Below, one piece after another: positions 47,051 to 56,646 of a DNA stretch of 64,000 nt. Where the stretch lies: positions 1 to 64,000 of the forward strand of contig NZ_CP104302.1 in the NCBI RefSeq assembly GCF_025215495.1. Reading direction: 5' to 3'. The notes below the pieces were generated by a model, which made no database searches, had not been told where the DNA came from, and saw nothing but the letters and a program-made list of their open reading frames with translations. This DNA comes from Mycolicibacterium brumae (GTDB lineage: Bacteria; Actinomycetota; Actinomycetes; Mycobacteriales; Mycobacteriaceae). Position numbers and translations under genes: made by a program. Within the stretch, counting starts at the first letter, position 1; each line of letters begins with the position of its first letter.

Positions 47051-50000
47051 ATGTCCAAACGCGGATACGTGCGCGCGGCCCGGGTCCTGTCGCCGGCCCC
47101 GCCCCCGGCCCGGGTCGCGGTCGCCGCGCCGCTGGCGCTGCCGGAACGCGAACCGCGCAACATCCTGCTGATGATCGCCATCCCGGCGCTGCTGGTCGGG
47201 ATCATCGGCACCCTGGTGGTGATGTACGCCTCGGGGGTGCGCTCACTGCAGTCCGGGTTCTTCCCGATGGTCGGCCTGGTCGCGTTCGGAGCGATGATGT
47301 TCAGCGGACGGTTCGGCCGCACCCGCAAGATCAGCTGGGGCGAACAGGAGAAGCAGCGTCGGATCTACCTGCGCCAGCTCGATGAAGACCGTGACGAAAT
47401 CCAGCGCGCCGCAACCGAACTGCGCAATCACCAACTGCGCACCCATCCGGCCCCGGAACAGCTGGCCTCCGTCATCGGCGGCCCCCGGATGTGGGAGCGA
47501 CGGTCGGCCGACCCCGACTTCCTCGACGTGCGCCTCGGCGTCGGCGAGCAGCAGAGCAGCGACGCCGCGGTGTCGCTGCAATGGCCCGAGGTGCCGATCG
47601 CCGAGGAGCTCGAACCCGTCACCGGCGGCGCGCTGCGCGATTTCATGCTGGAGCAGAGCCGGATCCGCGGGGTGGCGAAGGTGCTGAGTCTGCGCTCGCG
47701 GCCAGGGTTCAGCTTCGTCGGGGAGGACGCCGCGGCGCTGCGGGACCTCACCCGCGCGATGCTGACCAGCCTCGCCGTGCAGCACAGCCCGGCCGACCTG
47801 AAGATCATGGTGGTCACCCGGGCTCCGCAGCGCTGGGACTGGCTGCTGTGGCTGCCGCACAACCAGCACGACGAGCTGTTCGACGCGTGCGGTATGCGCC
47901 GCCTGGTGTTCGCCGCGCCGACGGATCTGGAGGAGACCCTCGACGCCGAGCTGCACCGCAAGGGCCGAGGCCCGTGGGCCCCGCCGAGCGGCGCCAGCCC
48001 GGTGACCATCGGGTCGCCGATGGAGTCCCCGGGCCCGTCGCTGGGGCCGCACTGGCTCATCGTCGACGACGGCGCCGGCACGCCGGAAGGGTGGGAAGGC
48101 GTCACCGGCCAGAAGGGCATGGCGGGCATCACCGTGCTCCGGCTGGCCGCCCGCCCGGGCGTCGGGGTCGGGTTCGGCGCCGCGGACGAACGTTTCGAAC
48201 TGCGCGACGGGGTCCTCCGTCACCGCGGGGCCTTCTACGCCAAACCCGACCTGCTGCCCGAGACCACGGCCGCTCGGCACGCCCGTGCGCTGTCGCGGTG
48301 GACCCCGCTGACCGCGGCGGAGCGCGGCGAACGTTCCGCCGGTGGCGAGCTGCTGCGCGCGTTGGGGATCGGCGACCCGCGACACTTCGACTTCGAGAGA
48401 TTGTGGGCGGAGCGGCGGGGCCGTGGTGACCCGAAGTGGGCGATGGTTCCCGTCGGCGTCAAACCGGGCGGCGAGCTGCAACACATCGTGTTGCGGGCCA
48501 AGGACTTCGACGGCTTCGGGTTCCATTCGGTGGTGATCGGCACCTCCGGGTCCGGGAAGTCCGAATACTTCCTGTCGCTGTGCAACGGGATCGCGTTGAC
48601 GCACTCCCCGGAGACGTTCACCGTGATCTTCGTCGATATGAAGTTCGAGTCCGCGGCCCAGGACCTGGAGGGGCTGCCGCACGTCGCGGGGTCGCTGTCC
48701 AACCTCGGCAAGGACGACCGACACCTGGCCGAGCGGATGCGCAAGGCGATCAACGGAGAAATCGCTCGCCGGTACCGGCTGTTCAAACAGGCCGGCGCCC
48801 GCGACGCCAACGAATACGAGGAAATGCGGTTGGCCGGACGGCAATTGGAGCCGGTCCCGATCCTGCTGGTGATCATCGACGAGTACCTGGAGCTGTTCCA
48901 GCACCACCCGGACTGGATCGACCTGGTCATCCACATCGGGCAGGAGGGCCGCGGCTGCAACGTGTTCTTCACCCTGGGCGGTCAGCGGCTGGACCTGTCG
49001 TCGCTCAGCAAGGCCAAGAGCAACATCGCCTTCCGCGTCGCGCTGCGGGCCGAGACCGGCGAGGACTCCCGCGATGTGATCGGCAGCGAGGCCGCGCTGC
49101 ATCTGCCGTCCCGTGACAACGGGTACGCGCTGCTCAAGGTCGGCCCGCGGGACCTGGAGGCGTTCCGGTGCTTCTATGTGTCGGCGCCGTTCGTGGTGCC
49201 CAAACGCGACGCCGGGCCGCGGACCGTCGATCTGAGCTTCGGCCGGCCGCGCGCGCTGAGCTGGGAACATCAGCCGCTGTCGGCGGCCGACAGCGCGGCG
49301 CTGGAACTGCTGCACGCGCCGGAACCGCCCGATGAGTTCCTCTATCACGCCGACGGATTCCGGAAGCAGAAGCTGCTCGAGGTGATCCGCGATGCGGTCG
49401 CCGCGCTGCCCACCCGGCCACCGCACCGGATCTGGCTGCCGCCACTGGAGGACTCCGAACCCGCCGACCGGCTCGTCGAACTGTGGCGGGGCCGGCCATG
49501 GCGCGAGGACTACGGGGACAATCCCGGCTTGGTGTTCCCCATCGCCATGGAGGACCTGCCGGATGAGCACGCCCAGAGGGTGCACGTGATCGACGCCGCA
49601 ATGGACAACGTCATGGTGGTGGCCACCACCCAGCGCGGGAAGTCCACCACCCTGATGACGCTGATGATCACGGCGGCGTTGCTCTACCGGCCGGAGCGGA
49701 TCACCTTCTACTGCCTGGGCGCCGCGCTGTACCCGGTCGAGGGGCTGCCGCAGGTCGCCGCGGTCGTTTCGCTGGCCGACGCCGAAGGGGTGTCGCGCAC
49801 GGTGGCGACGCTGGAGGCGCTGGTGCGCGCCCGGGAGGCGTCGTTCAAGCAGCACCAGATCGACATCGCCGAGTTCCGGGCGCGGCGCTTCGGCCCGGGC
49901 GCCGACGGCCGCGGCACCGACGCGCAGGACAGGTTCGGCGACGTGTTCCTGGTCGTCGACAATTTCGGCGACCTCTACGAGAAGGACATGGCCACCGGGG

Positions 50001-51112
50001 ACCGGGTGATTGCGCTGGCGCGCCAGGGCCTGTCCTACGGCGTGCATGTGATGAGCAGCGCCAGCGGGTGGCTGGTCGGGCAGCGTCAGGCGCTGATCAA
50101 CGTGTCCAACGCCCGCGTCCAGCTGCGGCTGTCCAACCCGGACGAGACGCAGATGGGGACCGGCATCGACCACCGCCGCGCCGCCCGCCGGGTGCCGGAC
50201 CGGCCCGGGTTCGGCGTCACCGCCGAGGGGCACGAGCTGCTGGTCGGGGTGCCCGAGATCGACGGCCCGAACGGGCGGCTGACCACCCGCCAGGTCGGGC
50301 TGGCGATCGCCGAAGCCACCGGCGCGCAGCGGGTGGACACCCTGGCCCGGCTGCCCGGGACCGTCGGCCTCGGGGAACTGTCCCGGGCGTTCACCGGCGC
50401 GGATCCGTGGCAGGTCCCGTTCGCGCTGGGCGAGAGCCTGCTGGCGCCCGTCGCGCTGCCGACCGCGAGCGTGCCGAACCTATTGGTGGTCGGTCGGCAG
50501 GGCTGCGGAAAGACGACGGCGCTGGCGGCCGTCGCGCAGTCGGCGATGGGTCGACTGACGCCGGAGCAGCTGCGGATCGTCATCATCGATCCGAAGACCA
50601 GCCTGATCGGACGGGTGCAGGGGCCGCACGTCAGCGCCTACGCCTACACCGCCGACGACATCGACACCGCGTTCACGGTGCTGGCCGACCTACTGGCCCA
50701 GCGGTTGCCGCCGTCGGGGTTGACCCAGCAGGAACTCCTGGACCGCGAGCCCTGGGCCGGCCCGCACTACCTGGTGCTGATCGATGACGAGCAGGAGCTG
50801 CGGCCGGGCGGCGCGGTGCTCGGCAAACCCGCGGCCAGCGCGCCGTTGTGGCCGCTGATCGAACGCAGTCGGGAGATCGGCCTGCACGTGGTCGCGGCGC
50901 GGATGCCCGGCAATTGGGCGGGGGTGTCGATGATCAATCCGCTGTTGCAGCGGCTGACCGCGGCCCGGACGCCGACGCTGTTCATGGACAACGATCCGAG
51001 CATGGTGAAGGTGTTCGGCCGGGTCAGCGCGCAGCAGCTGCCGCCCGGCCGCGGGCTGCTGGTCAGCGTGGAGGGTGAGATGGACGGCGTGTTGGTCGGC
51101 CTGCCGGATTGA
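47051..51112 (+). CDS. eccC: Type VII secretion ATPase EccC (single-chain, three FtsK/SpoIIIE domains)
   Basis: EccC powers ESX substrate export. The 1353-aa product has two N-terminal membrane segments (about 35-80), a DUF/ATPase1-like region, and three FtsK/SpoIIIE ATPase domains. Walker A motifs are GTSGSGKS (497-504), ATTQRGKS (858-865) and GRQGCGKT (1148-1155), and Walker B-type segments are LLVIIDEYLELF, FLVVDNFGDLYEK and YLVLIDDEQEL. It is one chain, not split into EccCa/EccCb as in ESX-1. I use the ATG at 47051; a GTG 24 bp upstream overlaps eccB. All motifs look intact, so this is not an obviously decayed gene. Confidence 0.93.
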   Translation: MSKRGYVRAARVLSPAPPPARVAVAAPLALPEREPRNILLMIAIPALLVGIIGTLVVMYASGVRSLQSGFFPMVGLVAFGAMMFSGRFGRTRKISWGEQEKQRRIYLRQLDEDRDEIQRAATELRNHQLRTHPAPEQLASVIGGPRMWERRSADPDFLDVRLGVGEQQSSDAAVSLQWPEVPIAEELEPVTGGALRDFMLEQSRIRGVAKVLSLRSRPGFSFVGEDAAALRDLTRAMLTSLAVQHSPADLKIMVVTRAPQRWDWLLWLPHNQHDELFDACGMRRLVFAAPTDLEETLDAELHRKGRGPWAPPSGASPVTIGSPMESPGPSLGPHWLIVDDGAGTPEGWEGVTGQKGMAGITVLRLAARPGVGVGFGAADERFELRDGVLRHRGAFYAKPDLLPETTAARHARALSRWTPLTAAERGERSAGGELLRALGIGDPRHFDFERLWAERRGRGDPKWAMVPVGVKPGGELQHIVLRAKDFDGFGFHSVVIGTSGSGKSEYFLSLCNGIALTHSPETFTVIFVDMKFESAAQDLEGLPHVAGSLSNLGKDDRHLAERMRKAINGEIARRYRLFKQAGARDANEYEEMRLAGRQLEPVPILLVIIDEYLELFQHHPDWIDLVIHIGQEGRGCNVFFTLGGQRLDLSSLSKAKSNIAFRVALRAETGEDSRDVIGSEAALHLPSRDNGYALLKVGPRDLEAFRCFYVSAPFVVPKRDAGPRTVDLSFGRPRALSWEHQPLSAADSAALELLHAPEPPDEFLYHADGFRKQKLLEVIRDAVAALPTRPPHRIWLPPLEDSEPADRLVELWRGRPWREDYGDNPGLVFPIAMEDLPDEHAQRVHVIDAAMDNVMVVATTQRGKSTTLMTLMITAALLYRPERITFYCLGAALYPVEGLPQVAAVVSLADAEGVSRTVATLEALVRAREASFKQHQIDIAEFRARRFGPGADGRGTDAQDRFGDVFLVVDNFGDLYEKDMATGDRVIALARQGLSYGVHVMSSASGWLVGQRQALINVSNARVQLRLSNPDETQMGTGIDHRRAARRVPDRPGFGVTAEGHELLVGVPEIDGPNGRLTTRQVGLAIAEATGAQRVDTLARLPGTVGLGELSRAFTGADPWQVPFALGESLLAPVALPTASVPNLLVVGRQGCGKTTALAAVAQSAMGRLTPEQLRIVIIDPKTSLIGRVQGPHVSAYAYTADDIDTAFTVLADLLAQRLPPSGLTQQELLDREPWAGPHYLVLIDDEQELRPGGAVLGKPAASAPLWPLIERSREIGLHVVAARMPGNWAGVSMINPLLQRLTAARTPTLFMDNDPSMVKVFGRVSAQQLPPGRGLLVSVEGEMDGVLVGLPD

Positions 51113-51118
51113 GTACAC

Positions 51119-51760
51119 CTACCCCTGCGGCGGCCGCCCGTAGATGGTGGTGAACCACAGGAACGCCAGGGTGTCGACGACCTTGTCGTCGGCGACGGCG
51201 GGGGGCTCACCGGCCAGCGCGGCGTACATGGCGCGTTCGTTCATCAGGTTCAGCGACACCGCGATGTCCTCGGCCGGCAGGGTGACCGGCGCGTTCCCGC
51301 GGTCGCGCTCCACGTTGATCAGCAGCGCGGTGTAGTCGACCCAGCGCTGCATGAACGCCGACCAGGTCTGTTGGAATTCGGGATTGGTGGGCTTGGTCGC
51401 CGCGCCGGCCAGGCTGACCGCCCGATGATTGCCGAACGCGGTGAAGAACGCGCTGATGCCGTTGCGGATGGAGCGCAGCGGATTGTCGGGGTCCAGGGTG
51501 CCGACCAGTTCCTCGAAGATCGAGTCGGATTCGGCGATCATCTGCTCGAACAGTCGCAGCAGGACCGCTTCCTTGGAGGCGAAGTAGAAGTAGAAGGTGG
51601 GCCGGGACAGTCCGGCGCCCTTGGCCAGGTCGTCGACCGAGATATCGGCGAAGGCGCGTTCAGCGAGCAGTCGCTCCGCGGTGTCCAGGATGGACTGCTG
51701 GCGTTCGTCGCCGGTGGGGCGGGTGGAACGCCGGCCGCGGCGCTGGTCGAGGGTGCTCAC
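51119..51760 (-). CDS. ethR: TetR-family repressor EthR
   Basis: EthR represses ethA in mycobacteria and so sets sensitivity to ethionamide. The 213-aa product starts STLDQRRGRRSTRPTGDER, with the TetR helix-turn-helix in FADISVDDLAKGAGLSRPTF followed by YFYFASKEAVLLRLFEQM. The C-terminal ligand-binding domain retains FMQRWVDYTALLINVERDRG and LNLMNERAMYAALAGE, close to Rv3855. The GTG at 51760 gives the family N-terminus. The open frame continues upstream to 53287 antisense to ethA, but that is not credible. It is divergent from ethA with a 78-bp gap. Confidence 0.93.
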   Translation of the reverse strand: MSTLDQRRGRRSTRPTGDERQQSILDTAERLLAERAFADISVDDLAKGAGLSRPTFYFYFASKEAVLLRLFEQMIAESDSIFEELVGTLDPDNPLRSIRNGISAFFTAFGNHRAVSLAGAATKPTNPEFQQTWSAFMQRWVDYTALLINVERDRGNAPVTLPAEDIAVSLNLMNERAMYAALAGEPPAVADDKVVDTLAFLWFTTIYGRPPQG

Positions 51761-51790
51761 ACGGCTGACTTTACACGGTGTTGATTGTTT

Positions 51791-51825
51791 TCGACAGATT
51801 GTTGACTTGATCGACAGGGCGTTGA
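51791..51825. promoter_or_regulatory. Candidate EthR operator: tandem TCGACAGRKYGTTGA repeats
   Basis: TCGACAGATTGTTGA (51791-51805) is followed at a 20-bp period by TCGACAGGGCGTTGA (51811-51825), with a related TTGATTGTTT just upstream. The tandem arrangement suits cooperative EthR binding, which is known to cover a long operator in M. tuberculosis. Confidence 0.6.
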
Positions 51826-51829
51826 TAAC
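51802..51829 (+). promoter_or_regulatory. ethA promoter
   Basis: TTGACT (51802-51807), a 16-bp spacer and GATAAC (51824-51829) lie inside the EthR repeats. The ATG at 51839 is 9 nt later, so the 5' leader is at most a few bases. Confidence 0.55.
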
Positions 51830-51838
51830 GTGGCGCTC

Positions 51839-53314
51839 ATGACCGAACACTTTGATGTGGTGATCGTGGGCGCCGGCATCTCCGGCATCAGCGCCGCGTA
51901 CCACCTGCAGAAGGAATGCCCGAACAAGAGCTACGTGCTGCTCGAGCGCCGCGACGATCTGGGTGGCACCTGGGACCTGTTCCGCTACCCGGGCATCCGG
52001 TCGGACTCCGACATGTACACCCTCGGCTTCCACTTCAAGCCGTGGAACTCCGCGCGCGGCATCGCCGACGGCGGAGCCATCAAGAACTACCTGCGCGAAG
52101 CCGTCGAAGAGAACGGCATCGACAAGCACGTCCGGTACGGGCAGAAGGTCCTCAACGCGGACTGGTCCGACGCCGACAACCAGTGGACGCTGAACATCGA
52201 CGTCGACGGCGAGCAGTCGCAGATCACCGCGGGCTTCGCGATGGTGTGCACCGGCTACTACAACTACGACCAGGGCTACCGCCCGGCCTTCCCGGGTGAG
52301 GAGAACTTCACCGGCACCCTGGTGCACCCGCAGCACTGGCCCGAGAACCTCGATTACCAGGGCAAGAAGGTCGTCGTCATCGGCTCCGGCGCCACCGCCG
52401 TCACGCTGCTGCCGGCCCTGGCCAACTCCGGCGCCGGGCACGTGACCATGCTGCAGCGCTCGCCGACCTACATCGGCGCGCTGCCCGGCATCGACCCGCT
52501 GACCGAGAAGACCCTGAAGTTCCTGCCGGCCTCGGTCGCGAGCATCGTCAACCGCACCTACAAGGTCGGGTTCAGCACCGTGCAGTACCAGCTGTCCCGG
52601 CGCTTCCCCGGCTACATGCGCAAAACGCTGCTGACCATGGCCAAGCACAAGCTGCCCAAGGGCTACGACGTGGAGAAGCACTTCGGCCCGCGCTACAACC
52701 CGTGGGAGCAGCGCGTCTGCCTGGCGCCGGACGGCGACATCTTCAAGACCATCCGCAAGGGCCAGGCCAGCGTCGTCACCGACACCATCGAGACCTTCAC
52801 CCCGACCGGCATCAAGCTGAGCTCCGGTGAGGAACTCGAGGCCGACATCATCATCACCGCGACCGGTCTGGACATGCAGATCGGCGGTGGCGCGACGATC
52901 ACCCGCAACGGGCAGCCCATCGACCTGTCGGAGTCGATGCTCTACAAGACGGCGATGCTGACCGGCGTCCCGAACGCCACCGTCACCATCGGCTACCTCA
53001 ACGCCTCCTGGACGCTGAAGGCCGACCTGCTCTCGGAGTGGGCCTGCCGCCTGCTGAAGTACATGGACGACCACGGCTACAACAAGGTCGTGCCGGAGGC
53101 GCCCGCCGACGTCACGCCGCTGCCGTACACCCAGGAGTTCAGCTCGGGGTACCTGCAGCGCGCGATGCCGAAGCTGCCGAAGTCCGGTGACTCCGGGCCG
53201 TGGCGGGTCAAGCAGAACTATCTGCACGACGTCAAGGTGCTGCGCTTCGACAAGATCGAGGACGACGCGCTGCACTTCAGCCACCACCGCGCCGCGGAGC
53301 CGGTCAACGCGTAG
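51839..53314 (+). CDS. ethA: Baeyer-Villiger monooxygenase EthA
   Basis: EthA is an FAD/NADPH monooxygenase that activates ethionamide and related thioamides and oxidises ketones. The 491-aa product has the N-terminal GAGISG FAD motif (11-16), the Baeyer-Villiger signature FTGTLVHPQHW (157-167), the NADPH motif GSGATAVT (near 181), and DLFRYPGIRSDSDMYTLGF, nearly as in Rv3854c. The divergent ethR partner and 78-bp regulatory gap are as in M. tuberculosis. The start is the ATG at 51839; a GTG three codons upstream is open but unneeded. Confidence 0.95.
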   Translation: MTEHFDVVIVGAGISGISAAYHLQKECPNKSYVLLERRDDLGGTWDLFRYPGIRSDSDMYTLGFHFKPWNSARGIADGGAIKNYLREAVEENGIDKHVRYGQKVLNADWSDADNQWTLNIDVDGEQSQITAGFAMVCTGYYNYDQGYRPAFPGEENFTGTLVHPQHWPENLDYQGKKVVVIGSGATAVTLLPALANSGAGHVTMLQRSPTYIGALPGIDPLTEKTLKFLPASVASIVNRTYKVGFSTVQYQLSRRFPGYMRKTLLTMAKHKLPKGYDVEKHFGPRYNPWEQRVCLAPDGDIFKTIRKGQASVVTDTIETFTPTGIKLSSGEELEADIIITATGLDMQIGGGATITRNGQPIDLSESMLYKTAMLTGVPNATVTIGYLNASWTLKADLLSEWACRLLKYMDDHGYNKVVPEAPADVTPLPYTQEFSSGYLQRAMPKLPKSGDSGPWRVKQNYLHDVKVLRFDKIEDDALHFSHHRAAEPVNA

Positions 53315-53326
53315 CGCGTAGGTATG

Positions 53327-53368
53327 ACGGGAAGCGCACGGACCTCCGAGTTCGTGCGCTTTTCCCGT
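53327..53368 (+). terminator. Terminator after ethA
   Basis: A 14-bp stem with a 2-nt bulge (53327-53342 with 53351-53368, ACGGGAAGCGCACG against CGTGCGCTT..CCCGT) is followed by TT. It lies 13 bp after the ethA stop and separates it from the kinase pseudogene. Confidence 0.7.
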
Positions 53369-53415
53369 TTGCGGAGGCGATAGGGTTGGACCGCACGCGC
53401 ATCGAGGGGTGACGA

Positions 53416-55634
53416 GTGGACCAAGAGTTCGGACCGTACGTTTTTCTGGGTTTGCTCGGCCGAGGCGGGATGGGCGAGGTCTACCGGGCCCACGACCGTT
53501 CCACCGAGCGGGTGGTGGCGCTCAAGGTTCTGCCGGCGCACCTGGCCGACGACGAACAGTTCCGGGCCCGGTTCCTGCGCGAGGCTCGAACTGCCGCCGC
53601 GCTGAACGAGCCGCATATCGTTCCGATCCACCGCTACGGCGAACACGACGGCCGGCTTTACGTGGACATGCGGCTGATCGAGGGGCAGGACCTGGCCGCG
53701 GTGATCGCGCAGGGCCGCCTCGCGCCCGAGCGGGTGCTCAACATCATCGACCAGGCCGCCGCGGCGCTGGCCGGCGCGCACCGCGAGGGACTGGTGCACC
53801 GCGACGTCAAGCCGTCGAACATCCTGCTGGCCGAGCGGGATTTCGTGTATCTGATCGACTTCGGCATCGCGCGGTCGATGGCCGACACCAGCTTGACGGG
53901 CACCGGCATGACGCTGGGCTCGGTCGCCTACATGGCGCCGAACGATTCCAGACCGGCCAGTGCGACGCGCGCGCGGATGTCTACGCGCTGACCTGCGTCC
54001 TCTACGAGGCGTTGACCGGGCAGCCGGTGTTCCCGGGCGCCGGAGGCGCGGCGGAAGCCATGGCGGCCCACCTCTTCAAACCACCGCCACGACCCTCCGA
54101 ACTCGGCTTCCCGCCGGCGCTCGACGAGGTGATCGCGATCGGGCTGGCGAAGGACCCGGACCATCGGTACCCGAGCGCCGACGCGCTGGCCCAGGCCGCC
54201 CGGGTGGCCTGGGGTCCGGGCGGCGCGGCGACGGCGCCGTTCCACCCGCCCGCGCCGACGCTCGCCGGACCCCTGCCAGGGAACACGCCCGGGCCGACGG
54301 CCTTCGACGCCGCGCCGAGTGGATCCCCGGTGCGGCGCAAGGCGGCGCTGGTCGCCGGCGCGCTGGGGACCGTCGTGCTGCTGGTCGCCGGGCTGGCGTT
54401 CGCGTTCTGGCCGGATGAGGCTCCTTCGGATCCGGCGCCCGTCGCGGATTCCGGCCCGCCACCGGACACCAACCGATTGCTGCTCGGCGATTCCGAGGTC
54501 AACACCGTGATGGGCCGCCAGGACATGGTCACCATCAAACGCGGCGACACCGGAGACCGGGTCGACGACGGGGTCGAGTACGCCTACCAGCCGGCCGATT
54601 GCGAAGCCGCGGTGGTCATGCCGGACAACCTGATCAGCGATCCGTCGGTCCGCCAGCTGCGCTACTCGGTGGAGGAAACCTCCGACGCCAGCGATCCGAC
54701 GATCCTCGGGCAGTACGTCGTCGAGTTCGACAGTGTGGACGACGCCGCAGCCATGCTGGACCGGCAGGTGACGGCGATCCAGGGCTGCGCGGGCTCAGAG
54801 GTGAAGGAAGTGCGCGGCGGCCACAGCGCGAAGACGCTGACGTACCACCCCGGCGAGATCACCCGGGAGGGCGACACCGCGTCGACGTCCCTGGTGATGC
54901 TGGACGCGCCCCAGGGGCACGCCTGCCAACGCGTGCTGACCCGCGTGCACGCGTACCTGGTGTACATGAAGGCGTGCGATATGGGCGTCACCGACCAGGC
55001 GCGCGTCGCAGCCGATCGGGTGGCGGCCAAGATCACCTCGGCGAAACCGTCCACGGTGGACCCGCCACTGCCGGAGCTCGCCGACGCGCTGCTGGACGCC
55101 GATCAGGTGAGCGCCGTGATCGGCCAGCCGATGAAGGTCTTCGCGCAGAGCAACGGATTGAACCGGCCGTCGTCGCAGGCCACCGTGCCCTCGGACCGGT
55201 GCCTCGGCCTGGTGTTTCCGGGGTCTACGCCCACCTACAGCGCACACGCCTGGCGCACCGCCCGACTGGCGGGTTTCGACCAGACCACCCTCGACAACCA
55301 CAATCCGGGCCGCGCCACTTAAACCGCCGTCCTGATGGCCACGCCCCAGGTCGCCACGAACCTGCTCGAGAGCGCGAGACAGGATTGGCAAACCTGCCGG
55401 GGACAGACCTGGAAGGTCGACGGCACCCCGGAAGCCTGGGACATCACCGAGATCGGCGCCCCGGCGCCGAACGTTCTGACGGCCGTCGCCGAGTACTCGC
55501 CGGCCCCCGAGCTCAAGCGGCTGCGCGCGATGGCCGTCAAGGACGCCTACGTCGTCGACGTGGAGGCCCTCGCCCTCAACGACATCGACGTTCAGGCTTT
55601 CGCTCAGCAGATCCTGGACAGACTGCCGAACTGA
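53416..55634 (+). pseudogene. PknH-like Ser/Thr kinase with sensor domain, disrupted by a frameshift and an in-frame stop
   Basis: The first frame (53416 to about 53940) encodes a kinase with [33 protein letters not shown] and LIDFGIARS. At AYMAP the expected E-R-F is lost because one G is missing after position 53940 (ATGGCGCCG then AACGATTCC), and the frame shifts. The second frame continues with [20 protein letters not shown], a membrane segment near 54360 and a PknH-type outer sensor domain, then meets TAA at 55320-55322. In the same frame the sensor continues from 55323 to the stop at 55634. Repairing one base and the TAA gives about 740 aa. A 191-aa truncated product is the longest direct N-terminal translation; it lacks the C-lobe. 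Confidence 0.85.
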
Positions 55635-55635
55635 A

Positions 55636-56115
55636 TCAACCCGCGATGACGACGATGCCGTCGTCGTCGCTGTGGGCGATGTCACCGGGAGTGAAGGTCA
55701 CCCCGCCGAAGGACACCGGGACGTCCCGCTCGCCGGCGCCGGTCTTGGTGGACTTGCGCGGGTTGGTGCCCAGCGCCTTGATGCCGATGTCCAAGGTGCG
55801 CAGGGTGGCCGCGTCGCGGACCGCGCCGTGCACGATCAGCCCGGCCCAGCCGTTGCTGCGGCCCAGCTCGGCGATGATGTCGCCGACCAGGGCGGTGTGC
55901 ACCGAGGCATCGCCGTCGATGACCAGCACGCGGCCTTCGCCGGGCTCGCCGAGGATCGACTTCAGCAGCGCGTTGTCCTGGAAGCAGCGCACCGTGACGA
56001 TTTCGCCGGCGAACATCGGGCGGCCGCCGTACTGGCCGAACTGCAGGTCGCAGCTGCGGACGTCGGGGCCGATCTCGTCGACCAGGTCAGCGGTGGGGAT
56101 CGGGGTCACAGTCAC
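55636..56115 (-). CDS. rraA: RraA-like protein (regulator of ribonuclease E activity), Rv3853 homologue
   Basis: The 159-aa product belongs to the RraA fold once misannotated as MenG. Typical stretches are [55 protein letters not shown] and [14 protein letters not shown], with the GxVRD motif involved in metal or ligand binding in related aldolases. It may inhibit RNase E or act as an aldolase/decarboxylase. It lies between the kinase pseudogene and hns-like gene; Rv3853 is adjacent to ethA in M. tuberculosis, but here the kinase remnant intervenes. Confidence 0.92.
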   Translation of the reverse strand: MTVTPIPTADLVDEIGPDVRSCDLQFGQYGGRPMFAGEIVTVRCFQDNALLKSILGEPGEGRVLVIDGDASVHTALVGDIIAELGRSNGWAGLIVHGAVRDAATLRTLDIGIKALGTNPRKSTKTGAGERDVPVSFGGVTFTPGDIAHSDDDGIVVIAG

Positions 56116-56125
56116 CCCGAGGATG

Positions 56126-56572
56126 CTACTCGGCGCTGCGCAGCCGTCGGACCAGCAGCAGGGCGGCCAGCGCGACGACCAGCGCCACTGCCATCGGGAT
56201 CAGCGAACGACCCTCGTCGGTCGCGACGGGCGCGCTGGGCGGGGCGGGGGCGGTCGCGCGGTCGACGATGGACTTCGCCGCGGCGGCGGCTTCCTTGGCG
56301 GTCACCGTCGAGGCGTTGCGCGGTGTCGGGGCTTCGGCGGCCGACGTCGCCGCCTCCTCGGGCTTCGGCGCGGATTCGACGGGGGGCTCGGGATCGGGCT
56401 CGGGTGCGACGGCCTTGGCGGGGGCGGCCGGGGCGGCCTTCTTCACCGGAGCCTTCTTCGCGGGGGCCTTCTTCGCGGGAGCCTTCTTGGCCGGCGCGGG
56501 GGTGGCCTTGGCGGCGGGCGCGTCCTGCGACGGCGCCGTGTTCTCGGCGGGCTGATCCTGCGGGTCGGCCAT
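56126..56572 (-). CDS. hns: H-NS-like histone-type membrane protein, Rv3852 homologue
   Basis: The 148-aa product carries a Lys/Ala/Pro-rich N-terminal repeat ([17 protein letters not shown] at about 27-46), resembling the DNA-binding tails of eukaryotic H1-like and mycobacterial Hns proteins. An acidic/Pro linker follows, then a C-terminal membrane segment (about 122-142). This combination, tail plus membrane anchor, is that of Rv3852, reported as a nucleoid-associated membrane protein. The stop lies 10 bp upstream of the rraA start. Confidence 0.85.
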   Translation of the reverse strand: MADPQDQPAENTAPSQDAPAAKATPAPAKKAPAKKAPAKKAPVKKAAPAAPAKAVAPEPDPEPPVESAPKPEEAATSAAEAPTPRNASTVTAKEAAAAAKSIVDRATAPAPPSAPVATDEGRSLIPMAVALVVALAALLLVRRLRSAE

Positions 56573-56646
56573 GCGACGGGGCTCCTTCTCGGCTCATCGA
56601 CGGTGGGGCGCTGTGATCCCCATCATGCCAGGGCGCTCAGGTGGGC

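Noticed and set aside
47243..50233. 996-aa open frame on the minus strand opposite eccC
   Set aside because: Antisense shadow of eccC; rich in Arg, Gln, Gly and His without domains, while eccC has three intact ATPase motifs.
51761..53287. Upstream extension of the ethR frame to 722 aa
   Set aside because: The extra part is antisense to ethA; only the last 213 residues look like a TetR protein.
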